A DNA stretch of 64,000 bases from Stenotrophomonas rhizophila (GTDB lineage: Bacteria; Pseudomonadota; Gammaproteobacteria; Xanthomonadales; Xanthomonadaceae): assembly GCF_020857975.1 (NCBI RefSeq), contig NZ_JACWUO010000010.1:62001-126000 (forward strand), read 5' to 3'. Below, one piece after another: positions 25,797 to 35,871 of this stretch. Below the pieces are notes generated by a model that worked only from the letters and a program-made list of their open reading frames with translations, ran no database searches and was not told the DNA's origin. The stretch's first letter is position 1. Every line of letters begins with the position of its first letter. Both the position numbers and the translations under genes were made by a program.

Positions 25797-26591
25797 TCAG
25801 CGCTTCTCGAACCGTTCCTCGAAGAACTCGTCCAGCGCCTTCCACGCGCGCCTGGCCGCGCGTTCGTTGTACAGGCAGCCCGGCGGGCTGTTGGCGTCGC
25901 TTTCTGCAAAGCAGTGCACCGCGCCGCTGTAGTTGGTGAACTCCCAATCGACCTTGGCCGCGTTCATTTCCTGCTCGAAGCCTGCGATGTCATCCTTGCT
26001 CACGCCCTTGTCGTCGGCGCCATTGAGCACCAGCACCGAGGGATGCGTGCCACCGGCCTTGGCCGGCAACGGCGAGCCCAGCCCGCCATGCAGGCTGACC
26101 ACGCCGGCCAGCGGCGCACCGGCACGGGCCAGCTCCAGCACGGTGGTGCCACCGAAGCAGAACCCGACCGCACCGATCCGGCTGGCATCCAGCGGCGCCT
26201 TGCCTGCCTGGGCCTTGAGCACCTCCACCGCCTTCAGCGCGCGTGCCCGCAGCACCGGGCGCTGGTTGCGCAGCGCGGTGGCCACCGGGCCGGCCTCGGC
26301 ATCGGTCTTGGGGCGCACGCCCTTGCCGTACACGTCGGCCACCAGCACCACGTAGTCGTCGCCAGCCAGCTGTTTGGCCTTGGCGATCGCCGAGTCGTTG
26401 ACGCCCTTCCAGTTGGGCACCATCACCAGCCCAGGGCGCTTGTCGTTGTCGCCATCGTCATAGACCAGCACCCCGCTGAAGGTGGTGCCGTCCAGGGTCC
26501 ACTCCACCGGCTGGGTCTTCATCGCCGCCATTGCCGGCAGCGCCGCCATGCCCAGCAACACGGCCGCACCCCACTGCCATCGCTTGTTCAT
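25797..26591 (-). CDS. Dienelactone hydrolase family protein, exported
   Basis: The 264-residue alpha/beta hydrolase has a signal peptide (WGAAVLLGMAALPAMA). The DLH-type nucleophile Cys145 lies in GFCFGG; Asp194 (NGADD) and His226 (AVHCF) complete the triad. GGAG precedes the ATG at 26591. Members hydrolyse lactones or esters; periplasmic versions of this size are common in proteobacteria and mostly uncharacterised. No operon partner is visible. Confidence 0.9.
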   Translation of the reverse strand: MNKRWQWGAAVLLGMAALPAMAAMKTQPVEWTLDGTTFSGVLVYDDGDNDKRPGLVMVPNWKGVNDSAIAKAKQLAGDDYVVLVADVYGKGVRPKTDAEAGPVATALRNQRPVLRARALKAVEVLKAQAGKAPLDASRIGAVGFCFGGTTVLELARAGAPLAGVVSLHGGLGSPLPAKAGGTHPSVLVLNGADDKGVSKDDIAGFEQEMNAAKVDWEFTNYSGAVHCFAESDANSPPGCLYNERAARRAWKALDEFFEERFEKR

Positions 26592-26636
26592 GCACCTGCT
26601 CCTGCCCGAAAGAAGCCCGAGTGTATGCCCGCCGGC

Positions 26637-26725
26637 GTAGAGCCGGGCTCTGCCCGGCTGCCGTGGCCATTGCCGCTTTCGGCGACGCGCAGGCATGACC
26701 GCAGCCGGGCAGAGCCCGGCTCTAC
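26637..26725. repeat. Divergent pair of SMAG repeats
   Basis: A unit starting GTAGAGCCGGGCTCTGCCCG (26637-26661) and its exact inverted copy (26701-26725) flank a 39-bp spacer. This pair lies between the hydrolase and the murD gene and is a textbook SMAG dimer. Confidence 0.9.
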
Positions 26726-26754
26726 GGGCCAGAGCGACAACCATGGTCGCCGCG

Positions 26755-28164
26755 TCAGGCGATCCCGATTCCCGGGATCGCGGTGATCGCGTCCGGGTCG
26801 AACCCGGCCAGTTCGGCGAAATGGCGGCCGCGGGCCACGTAGTCGCGGTACACCCCATAGCTGGGCGCCCCGGGCGACAACAGCACCACCCCGCCCTGCC
26901 CGCCCAATGCGGCGCGGGCCAGTTGCATCGCCTGGCCCAGGTCGGCCGCCGCGTGCAGGCCGAACCGGCCGGCGTCGGCCAGCGGCTGCAGCAGCGCATG
27001 GATGCGCGGGCCATTGGCGCCCATCGTGACGATTTCCACCGGCGGCACATCGTGGGCCATATGCTGCACGAAATCGTGCCAGTCCAGGCCACGGTCATGG
27101 CCGCCGACCAGCAGCGCGATGCGCTGCCCGGCAAAACACTCCAGCGCGGCCAGGCTGGCGTGCGGGGTGGTGCTGATCGAATCGTTGACGAAGGTCAGCC
27201 CGTCGCGCGTGCCGATCGCCTGCAGGCGGTTGGGCAACGGGCGGAATTCCTGCACGGCCGGGGCCAGCGCCACCGCGTCCAGGCCCAGCGCCTCGATCGC
27301 GGCCAGCACCGCGCACAGGTTGCCGCGGTTGTGCCGGCCCGGCAGCGGCGTATGCGCGGTATCGAACACTGGCTGCCCGCCGCGATGCACCACCTCGCCA
27401 CGCATATGCCAGCCCTGCGGCTGGTTGAACCAGATCACCTCGCTGCGCGGCAGCACCAGCCCGGCCAAGTGCGGATCGGCGGCATTGAGCACGGCGATGC
27501 GCGGCGCGGCGTCGGTGACCAGGCGCAGCTTGTCCTCGATGTAGCGTGTTTCGCTGCCGTGCCAGTCCAGGTGCTCGGGGAACAGGTTGAGCACGATCGC
27601 CACCTGCGGGTGGGCGCCGCTGCGCGCCACCTCGCCGGTCTGGTAGCTGGACAGTTCCACCGCCCAGTACCGCGGCGCCGGCTGCGGGTCCAGCACTTCC
27701 AGCAGCGGCAGGCCGATGTTGCCGATCAGCCCGGTGCGCGCGCCCGAGGCACGCAGCAGGTGGGCCAGCAGGGCGGTGGTGGTGCTTTTGCCCTTGGTGC
27801 CGGTCACGCACACCGTGTCGCGCACCGTACCGTCGGCATCGGCATGCTCGGCGAACCACAGCGCGCTGCCGCCGATGAACTGCGTGCCCGCCGCCGATGC
27901 GTGCAGCGCCGCCTCGCCATAGGGGCTGATGCCCGGCGACTTGATGACCACCTCGAAGCCGGCCAGCGTCTCGCCGGAGACATCGGTCCGCACGGTCAAC
28001 GCACCGTCGGTTTCCTCAGCGGCCGCGGCCGCTTCAGCCTCCGGACAGAACAGGGTCAGCGCCAGCGACGGCAGCCGCTGCTGCAGCACGCGGTACGCCG
28101 CACGCCCTTCGCGCCCCCATCCCCACAGCGCAACCCGCCTGCCCTCAAGCTGCGAAATTCGCAC
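26755..28164 (-). CDS. murD2: UDP-N-acetylmuramoyl-L-alanine--L-glutamate ligase (MurD2 type)
   Basis: The 469-residue Mur ligase has an N-terminal dinucleotide-like domain ([13 protein letters not shown]), the ATP loop GTKGKST at residues 122-128, and a C-terminal domain with [16 protein letters not shown] Xanthomonas paralogue, MurD2, adds L-Glu to UDP-MurNAc-L-Ala, and the product is then epimerised by MurL. The adjacent murL gene (20-bp overlap) makes that role much more likely here than the classical D-Glu-adding MurD. The last residues lie next to the SMAG dimer. Confidence 0.9.
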   Translation of the reverse strand: MRISQLEGRRVALWGWGREGRAAYRVLQQRLPSLALTLFCPEAEAAAAAEETDGALTVRTDVSGETLAGFEVVIKSPGISPYGEAALHASAAGTQFIGGSALWFAEHADADGTVRDTVCVTGTKGKSTTTALLAHLLRASGARTGLIGNIGLPLLEVLDPQPAPRYWAVELSSYQTGEVARSGAHPQVAIVLNLFPEHLDWHGSETRYIEDKLRLVTDAAPRIAVLNAADPHLAGLVLPRSEVIWFNQPQGWHMRGEVVHRGGQPVFDTAHTPLPGRHNRGNLCAVLAAIEALGLDAVALAPAVQEFRPLPNRLQAIGTRDGLTFVNDSISTTPHASLAALECFAGQRIALLVGGHDRGLDWHDFVQHMAHDVPPVEIVTMGANGPRIHALLQPLADAGRFGLHAAADLGQAMQLARAALGGQGGVVLLSPGAPSYGVYRDYVARGRHFAELAGFDPDAITAIPGIGIA

Positions 28165-29497
28165 GCAGGCGCTCCCAGATCGCCGCCGGGATGCGGTGCT
28201 CGCCTTCCAGCGCCAGCAACGGCGCGATGGTCAGTTCAGCCGCATCCAGCTGCGGCTGGATCTGCTCGGCGAAGCGCTTCACCAGCGCATCCTCGCTCCA
28301 CTCCGGGCGGGCGGCCAGGGTGGCCATCGCCGCGCGCGATTCGCGGCCTTCGCCGACGCATTCGAACGGTTTGTGGTCCTGGAACTCCAGCAGCGCGTCA
28401 AAGCCGGCGGCCTGGTCGGCATCGTCGAGCAGGTTGCGGCCGAAGATGCCTACCAGGCGCGGCTTGGGCATGAACGGGGCCAGCGCCAGGAACACGAAGT
28501 GGCATTTCGGGCACACCCCGCACCAGCGGTTGACCGGGCGTTCGCCGAGGATGTGAAAGTTGCGGTTGCAGCTGGAGAAATGCGCGTCGTAGAAGTCGCT
28601 GCGGGCGAACTGGCGCGCCACCGCCAGCTCCGACAGCGGGCGCAGCAGCGAGTAGTAGTGCAGGTCGGCGGCGACATGCCGCTGCAGGTGCTCGCCGAAG
28701 GCCTGTTCGAACGCCCAGCCCTTGGACCACTGGTGGTTGACCTCGCCGGTGCCGGGAATCTGACTGCCATAGCTGGCCGAGCGCTCGTTGGAGAACACCA
28801 CCTGGTCCACGCCCTGCAGCAGCGCGGCCAGCACCATGATCGCCGAGTTGATCGCGGTGACCGGAATATGCCCGTTCCAGGCGCCCTGGCGGTTCAACTC
28901 GAACAGTTCCGGGGCCAGGCTGCGGCCGATGTTGAGGATAGGCAGGCCGGTACGTTCGGCGCAGGCGCGGATCAGCTGCGAACCGCCGATCCAGGTCACC
29001 GTTTCGGCGATGCCCAGCCCGCGCAGGGCCTCGATGCTGACCAGCGAGTCCTTGCCGCCGCCAATGGCCACCAGCGCGTGTTCGCGCAGGCCCAGCGCCG
29101 GCGCGGCGAACGCCGGCGCGTCGGCCGGCAGGCGGAACCGCCCGCGCAGGTTCAGGCCGTTGCGGTAGGCGAACTCGCCCAGCCCGTTGAGGTACACCGT
29201 TTCCACCAGCGCGGCGGTGGCCGCATCGATGCTGTAGCCGTCGATGCGCACCTGGCCGGGCACGCCGGCCTTGTAATAGCTCACCCCGGCAATCAGGTGC
29301 AGCAGGCGCAACGCCCGCTGTACCGCCTCGGCGCGGGCACCGTCCAGCGCGAACGGGGCGCCGGGAATGGTTACCGTCTCGGTCATTTCCGGGCCGTCGT
29401 CGAAGGCGTAGACCAGCTGCGCCACGCCGGTATCGGCGGCGAAATCGCAGCGCACGAAGCGGAAAACGGCAACCTGGTGTTTATCGAAAGCAGTCAT
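28145..29497 (-). CDS. murL: UDP-MurNAc-L-alanyl-L-glutamate epimerase
   Basis: The 450-residue protein is of the MurL type. A PP-loop-like ATP site GGGKDS lies at residues 146-151, a conserved [22 protein letters not shown] segment follows, and a CGVCPKC cysteine cluster lies in the C-terminal half. MurL converts the terminal L-Glu of UDP-MurNAc-L-Ala-L-Glu to D-Glu in Xanthomonas, bypassing glutamate racemase. Its overlap with murD2 indicates coupled expression. Family assignment is from remembered features of the Xanthomonas protein. Confidence 0.85.
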   Translation of the reverse strand: MTAFDKHQVAVFRFVRCDFAADTGVAQLVYAFDDGPEMTETVTIPGAPFALDGARAEAVQRALRLLHLIAGVSYYKAGVPGQVRIDGYSIDAATAALVETVYLNGLGEFAYRNGLNLRGRFRLPADAPAFAAPALGLREHALVAIGGGKDSLVSIEALRGLGIAETVTWIGGSQLIRACAERTGLPILNIGRSLAPELFELNRQGAWNGHIPVTAINSAIMVLAALLQGVDQVVFSNERSASYGSQIPGTGEVNHQWSKGWAFEQAFGEHLQRHVAADLHYYSLLRPLSELAVARQFARSDFYDAHFSSCNRNFHILGERPVNRWCGVCPKCHFVFLALAPFMPKPRLVGIFGRNLLDDADQAAGFDALLEFQDHKPFECVGEGRESRAAMATLAARPEWSEDALVKRFAEQIQPQLDAAELTIAPLLALEGEHRIPAAIWERLRANFAA

Positions 29498-29567
29498 GGT
29501 GTATCCGGTTTACAGGGCGGCCGTGCGTTTGCACGGCGCCGCTTCAAGGTGGGGCGGCAGGTAGCGG

Positions 29568-32171
29568 TCAGCGCGCGTCATCGATCACGTCCTCGCGCGG
29601 CAGCTCGCGCTGGTTGTAGGTGTTGGCCATGACATAGCCGTAGGCGCCGGCATCGGCGATCAGCATCACATCGTCCGGCGCGGTCGACACCGGCAGCTTG
29701 CGGCGCTTGCCGAACACATCGCTGGATTCGCAGATCGGGCCGACCACGTCGAACGCGGCCTCGGCATAACCGCCCAGCCGGCTGAGGTTCTCGATGTCGT
29801 GCCAGGCGTCGTACAGGGCCGGGCGCATCAAGGTGTTCATGCCCGCATCCAGGCCGACCCGGCGCACGCCATCCTTCTCCACCACCTGGGTGGCGCGGGC
29901 CAGCAGCACGCCCGATTCGGCCACCAGGTAGCGGCCCGGCTCGATCGCCAGGCGGAACGCGGGGTGCACTGCCTTCACCTCGGCCAGGCCGGCGGCCCAG
30001 GCATCCAGGTCGAACGGCTCGTCCTCGGCGCTGTACGGAATCGGCAGGCCACCGCCGATGTCGATCGTTTCGATGCTGCCGATGCGGCGGGCGAAGCCGG
30101 CCAGTTCATCGCACATCAGGCGCCAGTGCTGCGCCGTTTCCACGCCGCTGCCCAGGTGGGCATGCAGCCCGACCACGCGGGTGCCCAGCTCGCCGGCGAT
30201 GCGCACGAACTCGTCCACGCGCGCGATCGGCAGGCCGAACTTGGAGTCCTTGCCGCCGGTGCGCACCTTGGCATGGTGGCCTTCGCCACGGCCCAGGTCC
30301 ACGCGCAGCCACAGCTCGCGGTTGCGGAACAGGTCCGGCCAGCGCTGCAGGGCTTCGACGTTGTCCACGGTGACGGTCACCCCGAGTGCGAAGGCGGCAT
30401 CGTACTCGGCATGCGGGGCGAAGCTGGGGGTGAACAGCACGCGCCTGGGCGACAGCGTCGGCAGCGTGTTGAACACGTGCTTGAGCTCGCCGTGGGAGAC
30501 GCATTCCAGGCCGAAGCCTTCCTGCTCCAGCACCTCCAGGATGGCCGGGTGCGAGTTGGCCTTGATCGCGTAGTAGCGCTGGTCGATGGCCTTGATCGCA
30601 CCCAGCGCGCGGGCGCGGGCGCGCACCGTCGGCAGGTTGTACACATAGCGCGGGGTGCCGGCCTGGGCCAGCGCCAGCAGGTGCTCGCGCTGGCCCCGCC
30701 ACCAGGCGGTTTCGCGCGGGCGCACGGTGCCGGCGATCTCGCGCCAGCGCGGGCCGAACACCTCGCCCTCTTCCACCGGCATCGCGCCGCTGTCGATCAG
30801 CTCGGCGTGCAGGATCGGCAGCAGGCCATCGGCGTCGGCCTCGTCGATGACGAAGGTCAGGTTCAGATCGTTGGACGACTGCGAAATCATGTGCACGCGC
30901 TCGCGCCCGAACGTGGCCCACACGTCCGACAGCTTGTGCAGCAGCGAACGCATGCCGCGCCCGACCAGGGTGATCGCCGCGCACGGCACGATGATCTTGA
31001 CCTTGCAGATCTGCGACAGATCGGCCGACAGCGCGGCCAGCACGTCGGTGTTGACCAGGTTTTCGGACGGGTCCAGCGACACGGTCACGTTGGTTTCAGC
31101 CGACCCGATCAGGTCCACCGACAGCCCATGCTTCTTGAACAGCCCGAACACATCGGCCAGGAAGCCGACCTGCTGCCACATGCCGATGCCTTCCATGGAC
31201 ACCAGTACGATGCCGTTGCGGCGACTGATCGCCTTCACCCCCGGCACCGGTGCGGCGTTGCCGTCGATGCTGGTGCCCGGCAGTTCGGGGCGCTCGGTGT
31301 CCAGGATCGCCATCGGCACGCCGGCATCGCGGCACGGCTTGATCGAGCGCGGGTGCAGCACCTTGGCGCCGGTGGTGGCGATTTCCTGCGCTTCGTAATA
31401 ATCCAGGCGGGTCAGCAGGCGCGCATCGGGCACGTCGCGCGGATTGGCGCTGAACATGCCCGGCACGTCGGTCCAGATCTCCACCCGGCTGGCGCCGAGC
31501 AGCGCGCCGAAGTAGGCCGCCGAGGTGTCCGAGCCGCCGCGCCCGAGGATGGCGGTGCCGCCGTCGGCGTGGCGGGAAATGAAGCCCTGGGTGATCAGCA
31601 TGCGCGTGGGCTGGGCGCGGAAGCGCGCGGCCCAGTCGGCATCGGCGCGCCACTGGCAGTTCACCGACAGCCGCTGCGACCAGTCGCTCTGGTTGGGCTG
31701 CGGCGGCAGCGCGTCCAGCCACTGGCGCGCGTCCATCCAGCCGAAGTCCAGGCCGCTGGCGCGCAGGTAGGCCGCGCCCACCGTCGAGGACAGCAGTTCG
31801 CCCTGGCCCAGTACATCGGCCTGCCAGTCCAGCGTGCGGGCGGCCGCGCGCGGGTCGTCGAGCAACCCGGCCAGCGCGGCCAGGCGCACGTCCAGCGCAG
31901 CGGCATCCAGTTCCAGTTCGACCAGGAACGCGCGGTGGCGCGCCACCAGGGCCTCCACGCGGGCGCGACTGTCGGCGGCGCCATCGGCGATCGCGGTCAG
32001 TTCATTGGTGACCCCCGACAGCGCCGACACCACCACCAGCACGCGCGCACCGGTTTCTTCGGCGCGTTTTTTCGCCAGCTTCCCGATCGTGTCCCAGCGG
32101 TGACGACGCGACACGGAGGTGCCGCCGAACTTCAGTACGATCCAGCGATCGACAGGGGAGGAAGCTGACAT
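29568..32171 (-). CDS. lysAC: Bifunctional aspartate kinase / diaminopimelate decarboxylase
   Basis: The 867-residue fusion has an N-terminal aspartokinase (KFGGTS at 14-19, LGRGGSDTSAAYF, two ACT-like regions up to about 465) and a C-terminal PLP-dependent decarboxylase. The latter shows YAIKANSHP with the PLP lysine, HLGSG, IDIGGGLPIPY and EPGRYLV. The first and last enzymes of lysine synthesis are thus on one chain, a known Xanthomonadaceae arrangement. The ATG at 32171 lacks a good ribosome site, but homology supports MSASSPVDRW as the start. Confidence 0.95.
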   Translation of the reverse strand: MSASSPVDRWIVLKFGGTSVSRRHRWDTIGKLAKKRAEETGARVLVVVSALSGVTNELTAIADGAADSRARVEALVARHRAFLVELELDAAALDVRLAALAGLLDDPRAAARTLDWQADVLGQGELLSSTVGAAYLRASGLDFGWMDARQWLDALPPQPNQSDWSQRLSVNCQWRADADWAARFRAQPTRMLITQGFISRHADGGTAILGRGGSDTSAAYFGALLGASRVEIWTDVPGMFSANPRDVPDARLLTRLDYYEAQEIATTGAKVLHPRSIKPCRDAGVPMAILDTERPELPGTSIDGNAAPVPGVKAISRRNGIVLVSMEGIGMWQQVGFLADVFGLFKKHGLSVDLIGSAETNVTVSLDPSENLVNTDVLAALSADLSQICKVKIIVPCAAITLVGRGMRSLLHKLSDVWATFGRERVHMISQSSNDLNLTFVIDEADADGLLPILHAELIDSGAMPVEEGEVFGPRWREIAGTVRPRETAWWRGQREHLLALAQAGTPRYVYNLPTVRARARALGAIKAIDQRYYAIKANSHPAILEVLEQEGFGLECVSHGELKHVFNTLPTLSPRRVLFTPSFAPHAEYDAAFALGVTVTVDNVEALQRWPDLFRNRELWLRVDLGRGEGHHAKVRTGGKDSKFGLPIARVDEFVRIAGELGTRVVGLHAHLGSGVETAQHWRLMCDELAGFARRIGSIETIDIGGGLPIPYSAEDEPFDLDAWAAGLAEVKAVHPAFRLAIEPGRYLVAESGVLLARATQVVEKDGVRRVGLDAGMNTLMRPALYDAWHDIENLSRLGGYAEAAFDVVGPICESSDVFGKRRKLPVSTAPDDVMLIADAGAYGYVMANTYNQRELPREDVIDDAR

Positions 32172-32391
32172 GGAGGTAGACAGGGTTGGGTAGTGAGGGG
32201 GCTCGCCCGGCACGCCGGGCCGAACTCCCGATTCTATGCCAAGCCCGGCCCCTACAGGGCCGCCGCGCCGCGGCCGGCAGCGCGATCGGTGCCGGCGGCC
32301 CTGCCGCGACGCCGGCGTCGGCGGCAAACCGCGCGGGAATGGCCGGCCGGTCTTGTTAAGCTGCCCGCCCGTTTGACCGGACCGCCCCGCC

Positions 32392-33267
32392 ATGAGCCCT
32401 CGCCGTTTCCTGCAGTTGGATGTGTTCTCCCCCTACCCCGGTGCCGGCAACCCGCTGGCGGTGGTGCTCGATGCACAGGGCCTGGACGATGCGGCCATGC
32501 AGGCGATCGCACGCTGGACCCGGCTGCCGGAAACCACCTTCGTGTCGGCACCGCAGGTGCCCGGCGCCAGCTACCGCATCCGCATGTTCAGCCCGCAGAA
32601 GGAAGTGCCGTTCGCCGGCCATCCCAGCGTCGGCACCGCCCATGCGGTGCTGGAGGCCGGGCTGGCCGTGCCGGTGGACGGCGTGCTGGTGCAGGACGGC
32701 ATCGCCGGCGCCCTGCCGCTGCGGGTGGACGGCGACGGTGCCGCGCGCACCATCGCCATCCGCACCCCGCGCGCGGCGGTGGCCGAGGTGACCACCGCCG
32801 ATGACCCGCGCCTGCAGGCCGCGCTGGCCGGCTGGGCGCTGGGCGCGCTGCCGCCGGCGCGCATGGACGGCGGGCGCAGCTGGTGGGTGGTGGAACTGGC
32901 CGACGAGGCCAGCCTGCGCGGCCTGCAGCCGGACTGGGATGCCATTGCCGCGCTGGCCGAAAGCACCGGCAGCATGGGCGTGTTCGCCTATGCGCGCAGC
33001 AGTGGCCAGCCCTGGGACCTGGCGGTGCGCGCGTTCGTCGGCAACGGCCGGCGCTTCGAGGATGCCGCCTCCGGGGCGGCCAACGCGGTACTGGCCGCCT
33101 GGCTGGACAGCCGTGGCGCATTGCCCGGGGGCGCCCGCGACTACGTGGTCAGCCAGGGCCGCGAAGTCGGCCACGATGCCCGCCTGAGCCTGCATATCGA
33201 TGCCGCTGGCGATGTCTGGTCCGGTGGCCAGGTGCAGAGCGTCATCCGCGGCACGCTGGACTGGTAA
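32392..33267 (+). CDS. PhzF-family isomerase/epimerase-like protein
   Basis: The 291-residue protein has the two diaminopimelate-epimerase-like halves of the PhzF family. The catalytic glutamate lies in LPETTF (Glu47), with FAGHPSVGTAHAV and a second-half DAASGAANAVLAAWL. Outside phenazine clusters this family is widespread and of unknown substrate. No phenazine genes are near, so phenazine synthesis is not implied. The gene stands alone between lysAC and an amidohydrolase. Confidence 0.93.
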   Translation: MSPRRFLQLDVFSPYPGAGNPLAVVLDAQGLDDAAMQAIARWTRLPETTFVSAPQVPGASYRIRMFSPQKEVPFAGHPSVGTAHAVLEAGLAVPVDGVLVQDGIAGALPLRVDGDGAARTIAIRTPRAAVAEVTTADDPRLQAALAGWALGALPPARMDGGRSWWVVELADEASLRGLQPDWDAIAALAESTGSMGVFAYARSSGQPWDLAVRAFVGNGRRFEDAASGAANAVLAAWLDSRGALPGGARDYVVSQGREVGHDARLSLHIDAAGDVWSGGQVQSVIRGTLDW

Positions 33268-33298
33268 GCGCGCACCCAAGGCCGCGCGAGGCAGCGCG

Positions 33299-34972
33299 TC
33301 AGCGCGCTGCCTCATACACCGATCGGCCATCCACCCAGGTAGAGCGCACCTGCAGGCTGGCCAACTGCTCCGGCGGCACGCGCAGCGGGTCGCGGTCGAA
33401 CACCACGAAATCCGCGCGCAGCCCCGGCTGCAGGCGGCCTACCCGGCCTTGGCCATGCCCGGCCCAGGCCGCGTCGGCGGTGAACCCGCGCAGCGCCTCG
33501 GCCGCCGTCAACCGTTGCTCCGGTTGCCAGCCGCGCGGCGGTTGGCCGGCGCGGTCCTGTCGCGTCACCGCCGCGTACAGGCCCAGCCGTGGGTCCACCT
33601 GCTCCACCGGGAAATCCGAGCCCAGCGCGATATGCGCACCGGCGGCGAGCATGCGCCGCCACGCATACGCGCCGAGGATGCGTTCGGACCCCAACCGGTC
33701 CTGCGCCCAGCCCATGTCCGAGGTGGCATGGGTGGGTTGCATCGAGGCGACCACGCCGAGCTGGGCGAATCGCGGAATGTCTTCCAGCGCCACCACCTGG
33801 GCGTGTTCGATCCGCCAGCGGTGGTCGCCGCCGGCGCGCGCGCCCAGCACCCGCGCATAGGTATCCAGCGCGATGCGGTTGCCGCGGTCGCCGATGGCAT
33901 GGGTGGCCACCTGCAGCCCGCAGCCATCGGCCTTGCGTACGGCGGTCTCAAAGGCTTCCGGCGAGGTCACCAGCAGCCCGCGGTTGTGCGGGTCATCGCT
34001 GTAGTCGGCCAGCAGCGCCGCGCCACGGCTGCCCAGCGCGCCGTCCATGAACAGCTTCACGCCGCGCATCTGCAGGCGCCCGCCGGGATGCTGGTAGGCA
34101 CCGTGCGTGCACAGATCGGCCAGCGCCTGGCCATTGCCATCGGCGTAGGCATCGATGCGCAGCGGCAGTCGGCCGGCATCGGCAAAGCGGCGCATCAAGG
34201 CCAGGTCCTGCCGCGATACGCCCATGTCATGCACGCCGGTGAGGCCCTGGCTGACCGCCTTGTCCAGCGCGCGGGCCAGCTGCTGTTCGCGCGCGGCGTC
34301 GCCGGGCGCGGGGATCGCGCGGCGCACCAGGCCCATGGCCGCGTCGATGAACACGCCGCTGGGCTGGCCGCGCGCATCGCGCACGATGCGCCCGCCGTCG
34401 GGCTGCCAGCGACCGGCCAGCGCGCGCTGCCCCGGCGTTCGCGCCAGCGCGCGCAAGGCAGCGGTGTTGCCCCAGCCGGCATGGCCATCGACGCGGCCCA
34501 GCCATACCGGGCGATCCGGGAACGCGGCGTCCAGGTCGGCGGCGGTCGGGAAGGTGGTCTCGGGCCAGTGGTTCTGGTCCCAGCCATTGCCCAGCAGCCA
34601 GCCCTGCGGGTTGTCGGCGGCGAACCGCTGCAGCCGCGCGACGATCTCGGCCTTGCTGGCCGCACCGGTCAGGTCGGCCTGCATCAGGGTTTCGCCCAGG
34701 AACATCAGATGCGCGTGCGCGTCGATCAGCCCGGGCACCACCGTGGCATCGCCCAGGTCGGTCAGCGCCGCCGCCGGGTACCGCGCCAGCAGCGCCGCGC
34801 GCGCCCCCACGGCCAGCACCTGCCCGCTGTCGCCGTCCCAGGCCAGGGCAGTCGCCGTGGGGGCTTCGGGGGTGCCGGTGTGGATGGTGGCTGCGGTCAG
34901 CAGGCGTACATCGGCCTGAGCCTGGTGGGCGCAGCACATGGAAAACAGGACAGCCAGAAGGCGATGGCGCAC
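33299..34972 (-). CDS. YtcJ-like amidohydrolase, exported
   Basis: The 557-residue metal-dependent hydrolase has a signal peptide (LLAVLFSMCCAHQAQA), the metal-binding HAH (86-88, in LIDAHAHLMF), and later HDMG, VATHAIGDRGN, WRIEHAQ and ALGSDFPVE motifs of the amidohydrolase 3 family. It starts with GTG at 34972 behind GGGGAG. The substrate is unknown; relatives hydrolyse amides or formamides. Confidence 0.9.
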   Translation of the reverse strand: MRHRLLAVLFSMCCAHQAQADVRLLTAATIHTGTPEAPTATALAWDGDSGQVLAVGARAALLARYPAAALTDLGDATVVPGLIDAHAHLMFLGETLMQADLTGAASKAEIVARLQRFAADNPQGWLLGNGWDQNHWPETTFPTAADLDAAFPDRPVWLGRVDGHAGWGNTAALRALARTPGQRALAGRWQPDGGRIVRDARGQPSGVFIDAAMGLVRRAIPAPGDAAREQQLARALDKAVSQGLTGVHDMGVSRQDLALMRRFADAGRLPLRIDAYADGNGQALADLCTHGAYQHPGGRLQMRGVKLFMDGALGSRGAALLADYSDDPHNRGLLVTSPEAFETAVRKADGCGLQVATHAIGDRGNRIALDTYARVLGARAGGDHRWRIEHAQVVALEDIPRFAQLGVVASMQPTHATSDMGWAQDRLGSERILGAYAWRRMLAAGAHIALGSDFPVEQVDPRLGLYAAVTRQDRAGQPPRGWQPEQRLTAAEALRGFTADAAWAGHGQGRVGRLQPGLRADFVVFDRDPLRVPPEQLASLQVRSTWVDGRSVYEAAR

Positions 34973-35070
34973 GCATTACTCCCCGCAAACGGAACAGGGG
35001 CGACTATGCCGCCCCTGCGGGGATGACTCAATGTGCACCGCAACCGCGCCGGGCACGGTGCCGCCGGGCA

Positions 35071-35508
35071 TCAGCCGCCGGCCAGCTCGGCTTCCATGCT
35101 GATCGGCACCGCGCTCAACGCCTTGGACACCGGGCAGTTCTGCTTGGCGTCCTCGGCAATCGCACGGAACTGCGCCGCCTCGATGTTCGGCACCACCGCC
35201 TTCACCTTCAGGGTGATCTGGGAGAGCTGCGGGCCGCCTTCCATCGACAGGTCCACCTTGGCCTCGGTATCCAGCGAGGTCGGCACGAAACCGGCCTCGG
35301 TGAGCTTGGCAGACAGCGCCATGGTGAAGCAGCCGGCATGCGCGGCGGCGATCAGTTCCTCCGGGTTGGTGCCCTTTTCGTCACCGAAGCGGCTGCTGAA
35401 GGCATAGCGGGTCTTGTCCAGCAGGCCGCTCTGCGGCGTGCTCAGTTGTCCCTTGCCTGTCTTGAGGTCACCTTCCCAGTGCGCGGTGGCATGACGCGAA
35501 ATGCCCAT
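35071..35508 (-). CDS. osmC: OsmC/Ohr-family peroxidase
   Basis: The 145-residue protein contains the two redox cysteines of the family, Cys60 in AAHAGCF and Cys125 in AKQNCPVSKAL, and a KGTNPEELIAAAHAGC core. It reduces organic hydroperoxides in the cytoplasm. GGAGATC precedes the ATG at 35508. Its length and the NPEEL motif favour the OsmC rather than the Ohr branch. Confidence 0.93.
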   Translation of the reverse strand: MGISRHATAHWEGDLKTGKGQLSTPQSGLLDKTRYAFSSRFGDEKGTNPEELIAAAHAGCFTMALSAKLTEAGFVPTSLDTEAKVDLSMEGGPQLSQITLKVKAVVPNIEAAQFRAIAEDAKQNCPVSKALSAVPISMEAELAGG

Positions 35509-35871
35509 CGATTGATCTCCTGTGGATGAATGGCAGGACCAGACTAGACGCTGGGGCGTTAGCACCGCGTCGGGTAACGCGGCCGGCCCGGCCCGGCGCG
35601 CGCAGAAAGCCGTCACGCTGCGCGGAAACTGCTGTTTTCAAGGAATTTTCTCCCGGATGGGAACCATCCGGCGGCGCCGGCATATGGACCCTGCGGTCGT
35701 CGCCAGCCCTGTTTTCCGGGCATGTACTGATGCACTGCGGTAACCGGGAAGCGGGAAATCGCCAATATTTATGCGATTGCCTATTGGCGGCGCCGCATAG
35801 TTGCCCTACATTTCGCTTGCCGACGGGGTTCGGCGCGACCAAACCACCAACCGATCACGGAACAGGAAACC
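35509..35871. other. Intergenic region upstream of the HU-like gene
   Basis: This 363-bp stretch between divergent genes becomes AT-rich near 35755-35815. It holds an inverted repeat GCCAATA (35761-35767) / TATTGGC (35782-35788) with 14-bp spacing, a possible regulator site for the HU-like gene. No gene was recognised. Confidence 0.5.

Noticed and set aside
32392-33267. Phenazine biosynthesis gene
   Set aside because: PhzF-fold proteins are common outside phenazine clusters, and no other phz gene is near.
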